This document shows positions 11,205 to 21,810 of a DNA stretch of 64,000 nt, in pieces (within the stretch, counting starts at the first letter, position 1; every line of letters begins with the position of its first letter). Made by a program: the position numbers and the translations under genes. This stretch comes from Ganoderma boninense. Its lineage: Eukaryota > Basidiomycota > Agaricomycetes > Polyporales > Polyporaceae. Below the pieces are notes generated by a model. It saw only the letters and a program-made list of their open reading frames with translations, ran no database searches and had not been told where the DNA came from. The DNA is taken from positions 1,471,498-1,535,497 of the forward strand of contig CM035304.1 of NCBI GenBank assembly GCA_002900995.3, given 5' to 3'.

Positions 11205-11664
11205 TGGACACTGCGACGGGGCAGCAGCTGTCGCAACTATCAACCAGGCTTGACCAATGTAAAACTAGTGTCCTGTACTGAGATGTAGGTACAGATATGC
11301 AGCCAAACTCGGCCTTGAAACACGATCGGGGGAGCGGGAGTACAGTATAAGGTTGACCAAAATGGAAAGGCGGGAAACCAGCCGGACATCAGCCGTACTT
11401 GCGAAGTCCGCGAAGAGGTTGCAGTCGCTATTTGGATGACAGTTCTGTCATGAAGTCATCGTTGATTTGACCAGGTATCTCCCCGACCCCTCCCGAGTTG
11501 ACGTCGGAAAGGCATCCAGGTGGACAGGACTGCGGGCGCCTTATGGGCGTCTAAGCCCTCCGGAGGCCGTCGAAAAGGCAAAGAAGGACAGGATCTCCTT
11601 CCTAATAAGGAAGTCAGAAAAGGCAAAGTTCGGCCGAACATCTAGGGGAGTTGCCCGGGTCCTC
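11205..11664. other. Upstream region of the transposon genes plus right end
   Basis: About 460 bp without a supported gene, between the Ulp1 start codon and the right transposon end. It must hold the promoter for the minus-strand genes. GCCTTTT/AAAAGGC motifs occur near 11574-11635; I see no clear TATA box. Confidence 0.5.
11632..11664 (-). repeat. Right terminal inverted repeat of the 6.5-kb transposon
   Basis: Reverse complement of 5152-5184 with two mismatches; followed by GGTAAG at 11665-11670. Confidence 0.85.
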
Positions 11665-11670
11665 GGTAAG

Positions 11671-12275
11671 GTTACTGGCCACTTCCTCGAGCCAGGCGAA
11701 TGCCTCGAAGCGCGCCGAGTCATGGATCAGTCGGATTAAGTATCAATATGTCGTAGCGTATAGAATGAGCTTCTTGCGTGTGAAGGCCAGGGGGATAGGA
11801 TAATAATATCAACTGAGCATGGCAGTGTACTAAACGCTTGTGATGGCCATTGGCGTGTAAGTACATGGGGATGAATGTCATTGGTCATTTGGGAGCGATA
11901 CAGTCAGCATTAGTTCGGTCTTTGTCCAGGGCCCCTGCGAGATCACGATTTACCGCATAAATTAAATCATGGACGTTGACAAACTGACTTGGCCCGTGGA
12001 ACCGGGATGAAGGATCCGGAGGAGTTAGATAGACGCTTGGAGACGCCGAACGCAGTCAACGTGGTGGTGCCGGTCCCATTCCCTCTCGCGCGTATTCATA
12101 TCGCGTTACCAACGTTGCATCCTCACCAGTCTATACGCATATGCTACTTCAGTAACCGAAAGCGGTAAATCAGCGACAGGTCGATAACAGCAGGGTATGG
12201 GCCTCTGCTTTGTCGGAGACGCGCCTGCTTGATATCTGACACGTCCTACACGGATTTGATTCAGGTGCATATCGA
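11671..12275. other. Intergenic, no gene seen
   Basis: 605 bp between the transposon and the type II F-box gene. Only short shadow frames; presumably promoter of the gene at 12276. Confidence 0.5.
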
Positions 12276-13552
12276 ATGCCGGCGACATTACCCAATGAGC
12301 TCATCGATAGGATCATCGACTACCTGCATGATGATCCTCAAAGGTTGTCCGCTTGTGCGCTCGTCCGCTCGAGTTGGGTCCCTGCCGTCCGATTCCATCG
12401 CTTCGGACGCATCCGCCTTCAACCACACACCATGATCTCTTTCCGTGCCCTGCTGCAGGCCTCTCCAGAAGTCTCTCCGTTTGTCCGCCACTTGCTCCTA
12501 TTCGGAATTTGGAGTCCTGTCCAAAACATGGCCGCGCTCCGTGATATGTTTTCGAGTCTCACGGCGCTCCGCGTTCTCTCGCTCCATTACTCCAGTCTTG
12601 CGTCTCACGAAGCCCACGAACTCTTCTCCACATTACCAAAGTCCCTCGAATCTGTCAAGATCGATAACATCGTCCTTCCTACCTTCGGCGATCTCATTTT
12701 CCTCTGGTCCCAACTTCCCCGTCTCCGGACGCTCGTGCTCGCTGGTCGCGCGGAGATCAGAGGGGCCGAGATCCCAGAAGAATATATGCACCATAGCGGA
12801 AACGTTCTGCAGGCCACGGAGATCCAGCTGCTCTGGCATGCCCCTCTCTTCGATGTCATTGCAGACTGGATGCGCTCACAGAAGGTACCGGCACAACTCC
12901 GCACGTGTTCGATGACGGTCGCAAGATCGGAGTGCATCGTATCTGCGGCGAAGCTGCTCCGTGCGGTTGGGCCGGCGCTGCAGAGTCTCGAGCTCCACTT
13001 GAACAACGGGGAAGGGACTCTCGTTCAAGATCTAGACAGTGAGCGTTTTGGTCATGTTGCGAGACAACAGGGATCCTTACCTCTCTTCTGATTAGTGCTC
13101 TACGCATGTAATCTGGCTCAGTGCACGAATCTCCAGGAGCTGCACCTCTCAAGCAGGATCTGGGACAGCTGTTCATATGGAACTATGATGATTCAGATTA
13201 TCTCGCGCGTCCGAGCCCCTCGCATCCGGACCCTCGTCCTCTTCCTCTGGGGTTTCTATCCGAGCAACGTCGACAGGGCTGTAGCTCAGCTTGGAAAGGT
13301 GGCGGCCGCGGTATTGAACAATGATGCTTTCAGGGAGCTGGATCGTATTGAAGTCCGCTTGGTTGAGCCGTTGTCCACACCGATTAGCGAGGACATCTAC
13401 GCTTCCATCCGCGACGGATTCAAGCCATTCACGGAGCGAGGGTTGTTGACGATCGAGGGCAACAAGCGGTACGAAGTGCAGGTACGGTCACGTTACGGCA
13501 GCACTCGGCGCATGTTTGTCACTAATTATGCTTTGGTTAGTGGGTCCACTAA
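12276..13552 (+). CDS. Type II F-box protein
   Basis: Exons 12276-13038, 13096-13481 and 13541-13552; introns of 57 and 59 nt, phases 1 and 0; 386 residues. The N-terminus is F-box-like ('LPNELIDRIIDYL', then 'CALVRSSWVPAVRFHRF'), followed by a leucine-rich body without strict repeats ('LPRLRTLVLAG', 'LLRAVGPALQSLELHL'). An SCF adaptor role is inferred from the F-box. It is a paralogue of the gene at 20501-21810: shared 'FGDLIFLWSQLPRLR', 'PEEYM', 'KVPAQLR/NIPAQLR' and the same intron positions. The last exon is only 12 nt (TGG GTC CAC TAA); I chose it because the paralogue ends KKWVY through an 18-nt exon. Without that splice the frame would run to 13682. Start ATG 12276 directly precedes the F-box motif. 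Confidence 0.8.
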
Positions 13553-15766
13553 TCGAATGCGAACAGAACCAAAGAAAACACATCCTGAAAAGCGTTCTTT
13601 CCATCTCTCTATTTCAAGGTGGATGACCACCACGGCACCTCCGCCTATCAACCTTCCAGTTGGGTATCAGCCTGTATGCTAGACACTCCCTTTGCATTAC
13701 CCTCGTCTGGAGTCTCACACCTCGATCCGAATAGCGCTTCCTTACGAAGTCAAATCACTCTAGCTCTAGTTTACGTGGGATGCGTGCCCAAAACTTCCCC
13801 CTCATTCGCTGAGCCTCGCTGGTGGCTTTGGGAGAGCCAACTGCTCTCCCGAGAGAAGGCCACGTTGATGAGGACGCCGGGACTACGACGCTAGTACGCG
13901 GGAGACCACAGGCACCAGCAGCAAGGCTAAGTAACAAGAGCCTAAGTATCGGCAGCTGATAACCAGTGTAATTGAGGACTGAAGAAACCGCTTAATTCCG
14001 CGCCCTAACATGCGAAGATCGACGCCTCGAGGAGTGTTCAAGCAGTAATTATGGCTCGGATTGTCACGGTATGATCTATGCCTGAAGCCGGCCGGCCTCG
14101 TGGTCGTTGCGTGGTCGTTACCGTCGTATGGTGAGAGTCTGTACGCATGTACGTAAAATGAAGGTAAGCTAATCGTTGTCAAATCGTTATCTGACGCGTA
14201 TACATGGCGGCTCTGTTGCTGGGCTCTGGCGTGTTCAACATCCCCCACACAACATCCCCCCCCCCGCCTTTTCGTCATCCATTGTGTTCCCTAGGGTCGA
14301 GTATGGCAGTGAGTATCTTTAACTCCCTTGGAGACACAACTCGGCCGCTGACATGTGTCGATGCCGTCAGCATTCTTCAGCCCATGCAGCTCCATCAGGA
14401 AAAACCCCCCTATGCAATTAGTGACAATTATTGGTTGTTTGCAGATAATTAGTGGGCATAGTACTATTACAAATAACAGATGCAAACTGGACTGGTCCGG
14501 TTGTTCAGTAGCTGTAAAGAAGATAATTATCATGTTATTACCGAGACAGTAGCAAAAACGTAGTACTCGTAATAATGCAGCCATCCAACCTTATCGAGGC
14601 ACAGTCACGCAGGTAGTGTCGCAATCAAGCAGTATATTGTGTACCATAGACAATCATTACAGCACAGGTAACTAAACGAGAATGTATAGTCCGGGATGCT
14701 GACACGTCAATCCTGACTACTCATGCAGTCAGTCTGTCGTGAATAAACCAAGATTGCGAAATGAAGGACTTACAATGTAGACCAGGCACATCAGGGCCTC
14801 CGACACTAGCAGGGGCTGGATGGGAAGCACGGAGGGTGAAGGTGAGACATACCAGTATCCACTGATGACAGGACCCTCCATGCCAGCACTCATCAAGCAG
14901 CTTTGCAGCACTCACCTCGCTCTGTTCACCATTGAGCGCACCCCCATCGCCGATGACACATGTCACCCGTGACTGCATCGTTGCTGTGCAGAGTCATGGG
15001 AGAAGAAAGCATGAGGGGAACGAAGCAATGACGTACCAGGTCTTCCCACACGAGCGAGAGATAGAGTCAGCGGGAATCTTACACGACACTACTAACATGT
15101 GTACAGCACCGGGCTAACCCAACGCCGCCGTGTCAGTGCTTCCATGCAAAGGGACTGAAGACGTACCGTGGGGAGAGGACTGAATAGACCTTGGCAGTAA
15201 GAAGGCCGCGTTGATAGACGAAACCCAGATGCTGACATCGAGGGTAGATGACCAGCCCCGAAGATGCACTCAGTGAACAAGCTCCAGGTAGGTATCAGTC
15301 TGAAAAGAGCCGTAGAATGTGCCTGAGAACGAAATGAGGAGAGCTGATGCAGACACAGAGGGCAGGTGAAGGTCAGGGCATCCGGGTCACTGTCATGAGT
15401 TGTGGTGCGAGGAGGGAGAAGAACACGTCGTCGCCAGCAAAGCCGGGCGGCACCCATTAGCGCCTACTTCAGGGCAGGCCAATGTGAACTGAGGTGGGGC
15501 GACCTTCCGACCGTTGTCACTCTTCCACTATCAGATGCTCTGTACACCGCAAACAATCTGCTGACATACGTTTCTGACATTCACCAGGCATCAAACATGA
15601 CATTAAAGTTGCCTTTATTAATGCCGCCACTCTGGCCTTGAAAGTCAACGGTAATGTGTAAGTAACTTCTGCTATTGCAGTAGCGTTATATATATTAGTA
15701 ATAATCTACCGTGGATTATACACACTAGAAGTAGTTCGCCAGGGGGGTTTTTCCTGATGTCTATTT
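13553..15766. other. Gene-poor 2.2 kb
   Basis: No gene I can support. Poly-C runs occur near 14250-14270. On the minus strand, 15460-14720 shows short open pieces separated by splice-like sites (for example hydrophobic 'PLLVSEALMCLVYI' near 14815-14775), which could be the ruin of a multi-exon membrane-protein gene; I could not join them into one protein. Confidence 0.4.
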
Positions 15767-17525
15767 TGCCATGATATCCTGGCCGAGATCTTCGCATGCC
15801 TCTCACCTGGCTGGTTTCCGTGGCTGCGTTCCGACCGCGACAGCCACGAGTCAGAAATGATCGAAGACCAGAAGGCTCGCAAGGCGCTCAGGGGAACTTT
15901 GGCATCTTGTGCACGGACTTGCCACGCATTTTCGGACGTCGCATTGGCAGAGCTCTGGAAAATCATTGACCACTATGTTTTTCTTTTCGTTCTTTTGCCA
16001 AAGTGGAAAAGAGGCTCCTGCGGGGCTTTCGACTCTACTGGCATGATTGTGAGCACATGTACGCGTTATCGTATGTCACGTCGCTGACCGGTATGTTATG
16101 CAGGATGTGGAACCCGACATAGACGACCAGACCTGGTCGAGGTTCAGACGGTATGCCCGCCTTGTATGCGAGATGAACACCGCAGTCTTCCCACATGATA
16201 ATGTCGGCGTTCATCTCAACACTTGGATCCTCCTTGCATCACGTCTCAAAGGAGAGCCACTCCTTCCTTCCCTTCGTCGTCTCAAAATGCCCGTTGATGT
16301 GTCCAAAGACGCCATCCCCCTCCTGTTCTCGTTGTCCCCGACTGTACAGATACTCACTTTCGAATACGACCATCCTTGGTTTATGCGGGCCCTTGGGCAT
16401 GGATCATGTGTTGCGGAAGATACAGAGTTCCTCTACTCATTTCCCCGCCTCATCTCCGAGTCCTCTGGAGATTCGCTGGACGCTTCTATGGGCCGTTTTC
16501 TCGAAGGAGAAGCTGAGGAAGTCAAGGAGCATATCCGCACGTGTGCTAGGCTGAGCGCGCTACAACAGCTTGACCTCAGCCTGAACAAGACCAGGTACCC
16601 TATAGATCACACCACAGTCAGGGCCCTATCGAGGCTTTCGTCGTTACGCACACTCACAATTGGTTTGCCGGCTCAAGACGTACCCACAACACCCTTGTTC
16701 GCTGACTTCACTAGCCTGCGCAACCTGTCACTCGCACATCTGCCCATCACCGTGCTCAGCGAAGTCCTCTCCACCAGCCCTTCCCTTCGGAACTGCCATT
16801 CGCTCCGGTCTATCAACCTCGAGACTAGCACCGGACTGAGGGCCCAAGACAACACCTTTTCGGTAATTCCACTCCCCGAATTTCAACACCACCTATCTTT
16901 GATTCGCGCCGCGCTACCAGACGACCTGGAATCGATCCGCCTCAGGCTCACATATCACCGGAATACAGGCCGCCCTCCCCCGTTTTCCAATCTCTTCGCC
17001 CCGTTCCTCTCGCTCGCACGCCTGAAGACGTTTGCGGTCTCCTTCCGTGACAAATGCCATCTACGAGTCGCAGACGAGGATCTGCGCGTACTCTCCACCG
17101 CGTGGCCGGACATCGAGGTCCTTTCGATCCAGACATGGCAGTGGCGGCCACCCAGCACGCTTTCCACCAGGCATCCGCCGACGGTTGCTGGCCTTGTGGA
17201 ACTGGCGATGGCTTGCCCGCGCCTCCGCAGGATTATTGTTCCAGGGCTGGACGTGTCTGAGCTTGCAGAAAACGATGTGGAAATTGCCTATGGCAATTTC
17301 AATTACAAGGCGGTGAGATTCTTGGACGTGGGTGCGCTCGTCGGCGATGGTGGGGTGACGGCGCGGGACGTGGCGAGCGTCCTGGACCGGATCTTCCCTT
17401 GTCACAGCGAGTATTTAATCGCTGGCAGAGAGCATCATCGAGCAACGTGTTGGTTTGCGGTTCACGACGCAATGCGAGGGATTCGGGCAGCTCGGACGGG
17501 TGTTAGTACATCGGAGGCTGCGTAA
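15767..17525 (+). CDS. Type I F-box/LRR-like protein, start unclear
   Basis: Exon 1 runs to 16048 and exon 2 is 16104-17525, with a phase-0 55-nt intron. The F-box-like segment 'CHDILAEIFACLSPGW' is open from 15767, but an in-frame TGA at 15755-15757 precedes it, with no ATG or AG acceptor between. The first in-frame ATG is 15857 (MIEDQKARK), which would drop the F-box and leave 537 residues. So either the start is broken or an unseen frame change lies in the G/T run at 15742-15752. The long exon is intact: 'LSALQQLDLSLN', then 'DEDLRVLSTAWPDIEVLSI', 'PPTVAGLVELAMACPRLRRI' and a conserved C-terminus 'AVRFLDVGALV'. It is closest to the broken gene at 1352-3155. Confidence 0.65.
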
Positions 17526-18049
17526 TACTTCAAGTCAGTAATTCATGTTGGTGATACGGCGCTTACTTATAACATGTGAGCCAAATCAATTCTTACGGCC
17601 ACATATTATGGACGAAATGCAAGCATGTATCCTCCATTGGAACACGATGTTGCGAAAACTCAGGTCGTCGAGAGTGTAGGCCATATCCCAGGGGCCCAAA
17701 GTTCAACGCCACGGCTACTGGGCGCTTTATATGCCAAATTCAGTTAGCGGGCCAGTTTTTAGAGCGCCCGCTCAGCGCTCCTTGCTCAGCGACCTCCGCG
17801 ACGAGGACGAGCGGTAAGTACTTAAGTCTTTACCACCCTTCATTCTTCAGTCCCACGTTTTTCATGTCAACTGATTACTGCGGTTCAGAATCCGGCGAGT
17901 GCTTCCTCGGTGTGCTGCCTGGGTCACCTCCAATTGGACTCCGCGTCCATTCAGGAACATGGTCAGTGAGCCATTCAGTAATTTTCAACACTCTGTAATT
18001 TTCGCGATGTCGCTGGGAAACTGATTCAAGATAAAAGAAACAATCTAGT
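17526..18049. other. Intergenic, no gene seen
   Basis: 524 bp between two F-box genes. It should contain the unresolved first exon of the downstream gene; several ATG and GT pairs exist but none gives a consistent phase. Confidence 0.4.
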
Positions 18050-19961
18050 GTGTTGCTATGCCAAGATATCCTTCTCGAAGTTTTGAGCCATTTGGCTCCC
18101 GGCAAACGTGACTTGCTGGGCGACGATGACGCAGCTGCCGCACGCGGTTTTGAGTGCCGATGCGCCCTAGTGTCATGTGCTACGGTCTCGAAGATGATGT
18201 CTCAGCATGCACTGAACGTATTATGGGCAGAGCTGGACAGCCTGGATCCCATTCTGCGATTCTTGCCCGGCTACCAACGACGTCGCGGTTCGCAGTCGCC
18301 GGTGAGTCGCGTTATTACGTTACGGCGTACGTATAGGTTCACTGAATGTACTTCGTCCTTGGTATTGGTATTACATAGAGAACAATTCGCGGAATCATAT
18401 CCTCCGATGACTGGTCAAGGCTCCAGTCGTATGCGAGCCGTGTTCGGAGCCTCACCATCCCGCCCCATACCCTAGATCACTCATCGATTTGGTCCTTCTT
18501 GGCTAGTCATTGCGCTGGAACGCCTCTCTTCCCCGACCTCCGCGTGTTAGATGCATACGACATAACCGATCGCCAACTCACTCCGCTGTTACTGGTTCTC
18601 TCTCCTTCGCTTCGCGACGTCGCAGTCTCGTTCGAGGGGGGTCGCTCGGGTTCTGCCGCGCTTCCTGATATCCTGGGTTCGGTATTGCAAACCCTCGCTC
18701 AAACCGCACCTGGGTTAACAATACTCAATCTACTGGGAGACCACTCCTTGGATCGAGAACACCTGCTCCATCTCCAGCGGTTCAGTTCCATTCAAGAGAT
18801 CACCTTTGGCCCCCAGTTCCACTTCGACGAAGCTGTGCTCCTCTCAATATCCCAGATTCCAACCCTCACGAACCTGAACATCTCAGTTCGTCTGACACGC
18901 CTAGGCAGAGGAGAGACGCGAGCATTGGACTTCGAAGGGGGTTTTCAGAAACTGCGGAGTATTGAGCTCCGGGGAAAGTCCAAGGATCTCTCCGCTGTCG
19001 TCGTCGCCATGTCAGCATCGGCTCTCGAATGGTTCTCGCTGGACTTCGTCGACCCGTCGACGCGAACACACTCGAAGAGCCGCTCGCAGCTATCGCAGCT
19101 AGCATACCCAACTCGATCACGCACTACAGCTGCACGTTCTGCGCCCAATTCAGCCACGTCCCCACCTCCCTCGCAGGTCTCCTCCAGCAGCTCCCGTCGA
19201 AGATGCCAAACCTCGTGGCGTTCGACATGGCCTCGGAGAAGACGCCCCTCTCCGTGACCAACGACGACCTCGTCCGCATCGGCGACGCCTGGCCCCAGCT
19301 CGACCACCTCAACGTCCGACAGTGGACCGGCCGCTACAACCAGCCTGGCGTGCGGCGCCCCACCGTCGCGGGCCTCGCCGAGCTCGCGAAACGCTGCCCG
19401 AAGCTCGGGGACGTCAGCCTCCCAGAACTCAACATCAGCAAGAAGGCAGCAGCGGCAGCGGTAGCAGCAGACTCCTCGTCCGAGCCCGAGTCTGGATCGG
19501 ACCCGCGCGCGATCCCGCTCCTCGACCACCGCCTGAAGAGGCTGTTGCTGCAGAGTGTCTCGGACTCTCCTCCAGGCGCGCAGTACGAGGCCGCCGTCGC
19601 CCTCGACATGATCTTCCCGCACCTCGATCTTGGGCAGATGCGGCCTGCCACCGGGGGGCCCTCGGCGCGGCCGTGCATGCCGTGGGTGAACATCTGGAGG
19701 TCGCTGCAGCTGATGCGCCTGGGCCGTAATAACCAGCTTCTCCGGGACGCCGGTGCTGCTGCTGCAGTCCCGAAGGTGCCCGAGATGCCTGTCGACAGGG
19801 AGGAGCGCGCACCGCGGTTGTATGCGCATGGGGTACAGGTGCGTTTGGGGTCGTGTTTTGTTTTGAGAGGGTTTGGAGGCTCATGTTGGGTTTCGGGACA
19901 GGTCGCTCCAGCTCAGGCCGATTTCCTCGACCCCAGCGATTCAGATGGCAGTGAATTCTAG
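18050..19961 (+). pseudogene. Type I F-box/LRR-like gene with one frameshift
   Basis: Exon 1 (from about 18050, after an AG at 18047-18048, to 18301) encodes 'LLCQDILLEVLSHLAPG'; the true start must lie upstream. Exon 2 starts at 18379 ('RTIRGIISSDDWSRLQSYA'); a last intron 19839-19901 (63 nt) precedes the acidic tail 'DFLDPSDSDGSEF'. Exon 2 changes frame near 19050-19060: 'WFSLDFVDPS' is followed by nonsense, while the neighbouring frame continues 'DANTLEEPLAAIAASIPNSI', so one base seems lost in GTCGACCCGTCGACGCG. Downstream 'NDDLVRIGDAWPQLDHLNV' and 'RRPTVAGLAELAKRCPKL' are standard for the family. An Ala-rich run (KKAAAAAAV-like) sits before the C-terminus. It could be functional if the missing base is an assembly error. 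Confidence 0.65.
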
Positions 19962-20500
19962 TCCTTTTGACGGTCCTCTTTTTCCAAGCTGGCTTTACAA
20001 AGCACCTTGTGATCCACACGTCTTTCGATGGCAGCGGGGCGGACCAATGTCCTTGCATTTGAGAGAAGGGCTAGCTGTGCCCCATACGTTTCCAGGAGGT
20101 ACGAGAGTCATTAAACGGTATAGAGCTAGAACGTATTTCAGGTTCTGAGCACGATCAAATCGAGAAGTAGAGGACCACCACTGTTGACGTTGAAGTCTTC
20201 AACGAGAAGGTCCATTGTGCGATCTAGATCGGGCGTGGCTTAGGTAAACCTAAGCGCCGAGTGCATCGACCAAGCCCGCCCAACCTGCACCGCGTCTGTT
20301 ACTTGCACCGTCCAGCCACTGTTCTTGCCATTCCGTCCTTCTAGTTTGCTCGAATTTGGATATACCTTCCGTCAGGAGGAAGAAGACATCTTGAATCCAG
20401 CAACATACGGTCAATATACACCGTCGTAATACAGTCATCGTGCTACGTGGCCCCTCGAGTGCTTACATTTGCCATATATACAGAGCCGTGTGCCACGACA
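19962..20500. other. Intergenic, no gene seen
   Basis: 539 bp, presumably the promoter of the type II F-box gene. A TATATA string lies at about 20473-20480, only some 20 bp before the chosen ATG, so it is unlikely to be a TATA box for that start. Confidence 0.45.
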
Positions 20501-21810
20501 ATGTCGACTGCATTACCCAATGAACTCATGGATAGGGTCATCGACCATTTCTACAATAACGCTAAGGCACTGTCCTCCTGCGGCCTTGTCTGCTCCAGCT
20601 GGACTCCTTCCGTCCGGTACCACCGCTTCCACGACGTCCAACTTGAAAAAGACGCCATCCTCGCTTTCCGCAAATTGCTCAGGGCTTCTCCCGCTGTGGC
20701 ATCGTACGTGCGCAGTATGTACATCGACTACTATTGCCACGCTGTCGGCAGCGGCACGGCCGTGCTTTGCGACGTTCTTTCGGGCCTCCCCAAACTGAGC
20801 GCGCTCTCGCTCTGCTTCATGACAGTGGGGTCCGCCCAAGCCCGCGACCTCTTCTCAGCGCTACCAAAGTCGCTCGAGCGCATCAAGATGGTCCAGGTCA
20901 TTTTTTCCACCCTCGGCGACCTCATATTCCTCTGGTCCCAGCTCCCCCGTCTGCGGTCGTTCGTCGCCGTTCCCATGCTCGGCTTGGGGGGGATCGACAT
21001 CCCAGAAGAATACATGCGCCGTGACAAGCAGCTCTTTCATGCGACGGAGTTCCAGATGTCCTGGTTCATCCCGTGTCTCGACGCGATCGTCGACTGGCTG
21101 TGTTCGCAGAACATCCCCGCGCAGCTGCGTGCCTGTTCGACATGCGTGGCGAAGCCCCAGGACATCGCACCCGTTGTCAGGCTGCTTCGCGCGTTTGGCC
21201 CGACGCTGGAGGGCTTTGAGCTCTGCATGAACGCCCCGGGGATGGAAGCGATCAGAGCCTCGGGTGGTGAGTCCTCTTCCGTCGTCGAACTCGAATCATG
21301 GTCTGGACACTGACTGGGGCACACCGTTCCTACATAACCGCCTAGCGCTCGACAATTGCGACCTTGCACAGTGCACAGGCCTCGAGGAGCTGCACTTCGC
21401 CGCCCTCCTCAACGGGTCCGCGAATGCGGACATCTTCCTCTGCATATCGCGCTTTCTCTCGCAGGTCCGCGCGCCGGGCATCAGGGCCGTCGTCTTCTCA
21501 TTCTACGGGGACGTTCCGTGCGGCCGGCTTGGCGACAAGCCCGCCACCCACCTCGATAGTTTGGCAGTCGCGCTGTCGCGTAACGGCGCTCTGGAGGGCC
21601 TGGAACGCGTTGTGGTGCGCCTGTCGGAGGGCTTGGGTCGCGTCGAAGAGCCCGCGTACGCGTCGATCCGCAGTGCTCTGCAGTGGGTTGAAGACCGAGG
21701 ATTGCTGACGGTCGAGCTCATTGAGGAGGATGAGACGGTAGGGCCTCCTGCTATTTCTGCATACCCTCAAGGCTTATCTTGTTGCTCTTCAGAAGAAGTG
21801 GGTGTACTGA
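20501..21810 (+). CDS. Type II F-box protein
   Basis: Exons 20501-21266, 21346-21737 and 21793-21810 (introns 79 and 55 nt; phases 1 and 0) give 391 residues. The F-box-like start is MSTALPNELMDRVIDHF, followed by 'CGLVCSSWTPSVRYHRF'. The body is leucine-rich and parallels the gene at 12276 throughout ('LGDLIFLWSQLPRLRSF', 'LLRAFGPTLEGFEL', 'NCDLAQCTGLEELHF'). The third exon is 18 nt, coding KKWVY and the stop. Probable SCF substrate adaptor (inference from the F-box). The open frame continues past both donors without meaning, so splice sites were set by phase and by comparison with the paralogue. No damage seen. Confidence 0.82.

Larger units (their letters stand above)
5152..11664. mobile_element. 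Complete 6.5-kb DNA transposon carrying a Ulp1 protease gene
   Basis: The ends are inverted repeats starting GAGGACCCGGGCAACTCCCC; 31 of 33 bases match (5152-5184 against 11632-11664 reversed). The element is flanked by a perfect direct repeat GGTAAG (5146-5151 and 11665-11670), read as the target-site duplication; with one base of asymmetry it could be 7 bp, CGGTAAG. Inside, on the minus strand, lie a Ulp1-like protease gene and downstream a large putative transposase gene; both can be assembled without stops. Subterminal DNA has repeated AAAAGGC/GCCTTTT motifs at both ends. I cannot place it in a superfamily with certainty: the P/THAP9 group is suggested by transposase motifs, KDZ-type elements by the linked Ulp1 gene. 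Confidence 0.85.

Noticed and set aside
18866..19829. Long minus-strand frame (294 codons) opposite an F-box gene
   Set aside because: Arg/Glu/Val-rich antisense shadow of the GC-rich F-box exon; the sense strand shows conserved family motifs.
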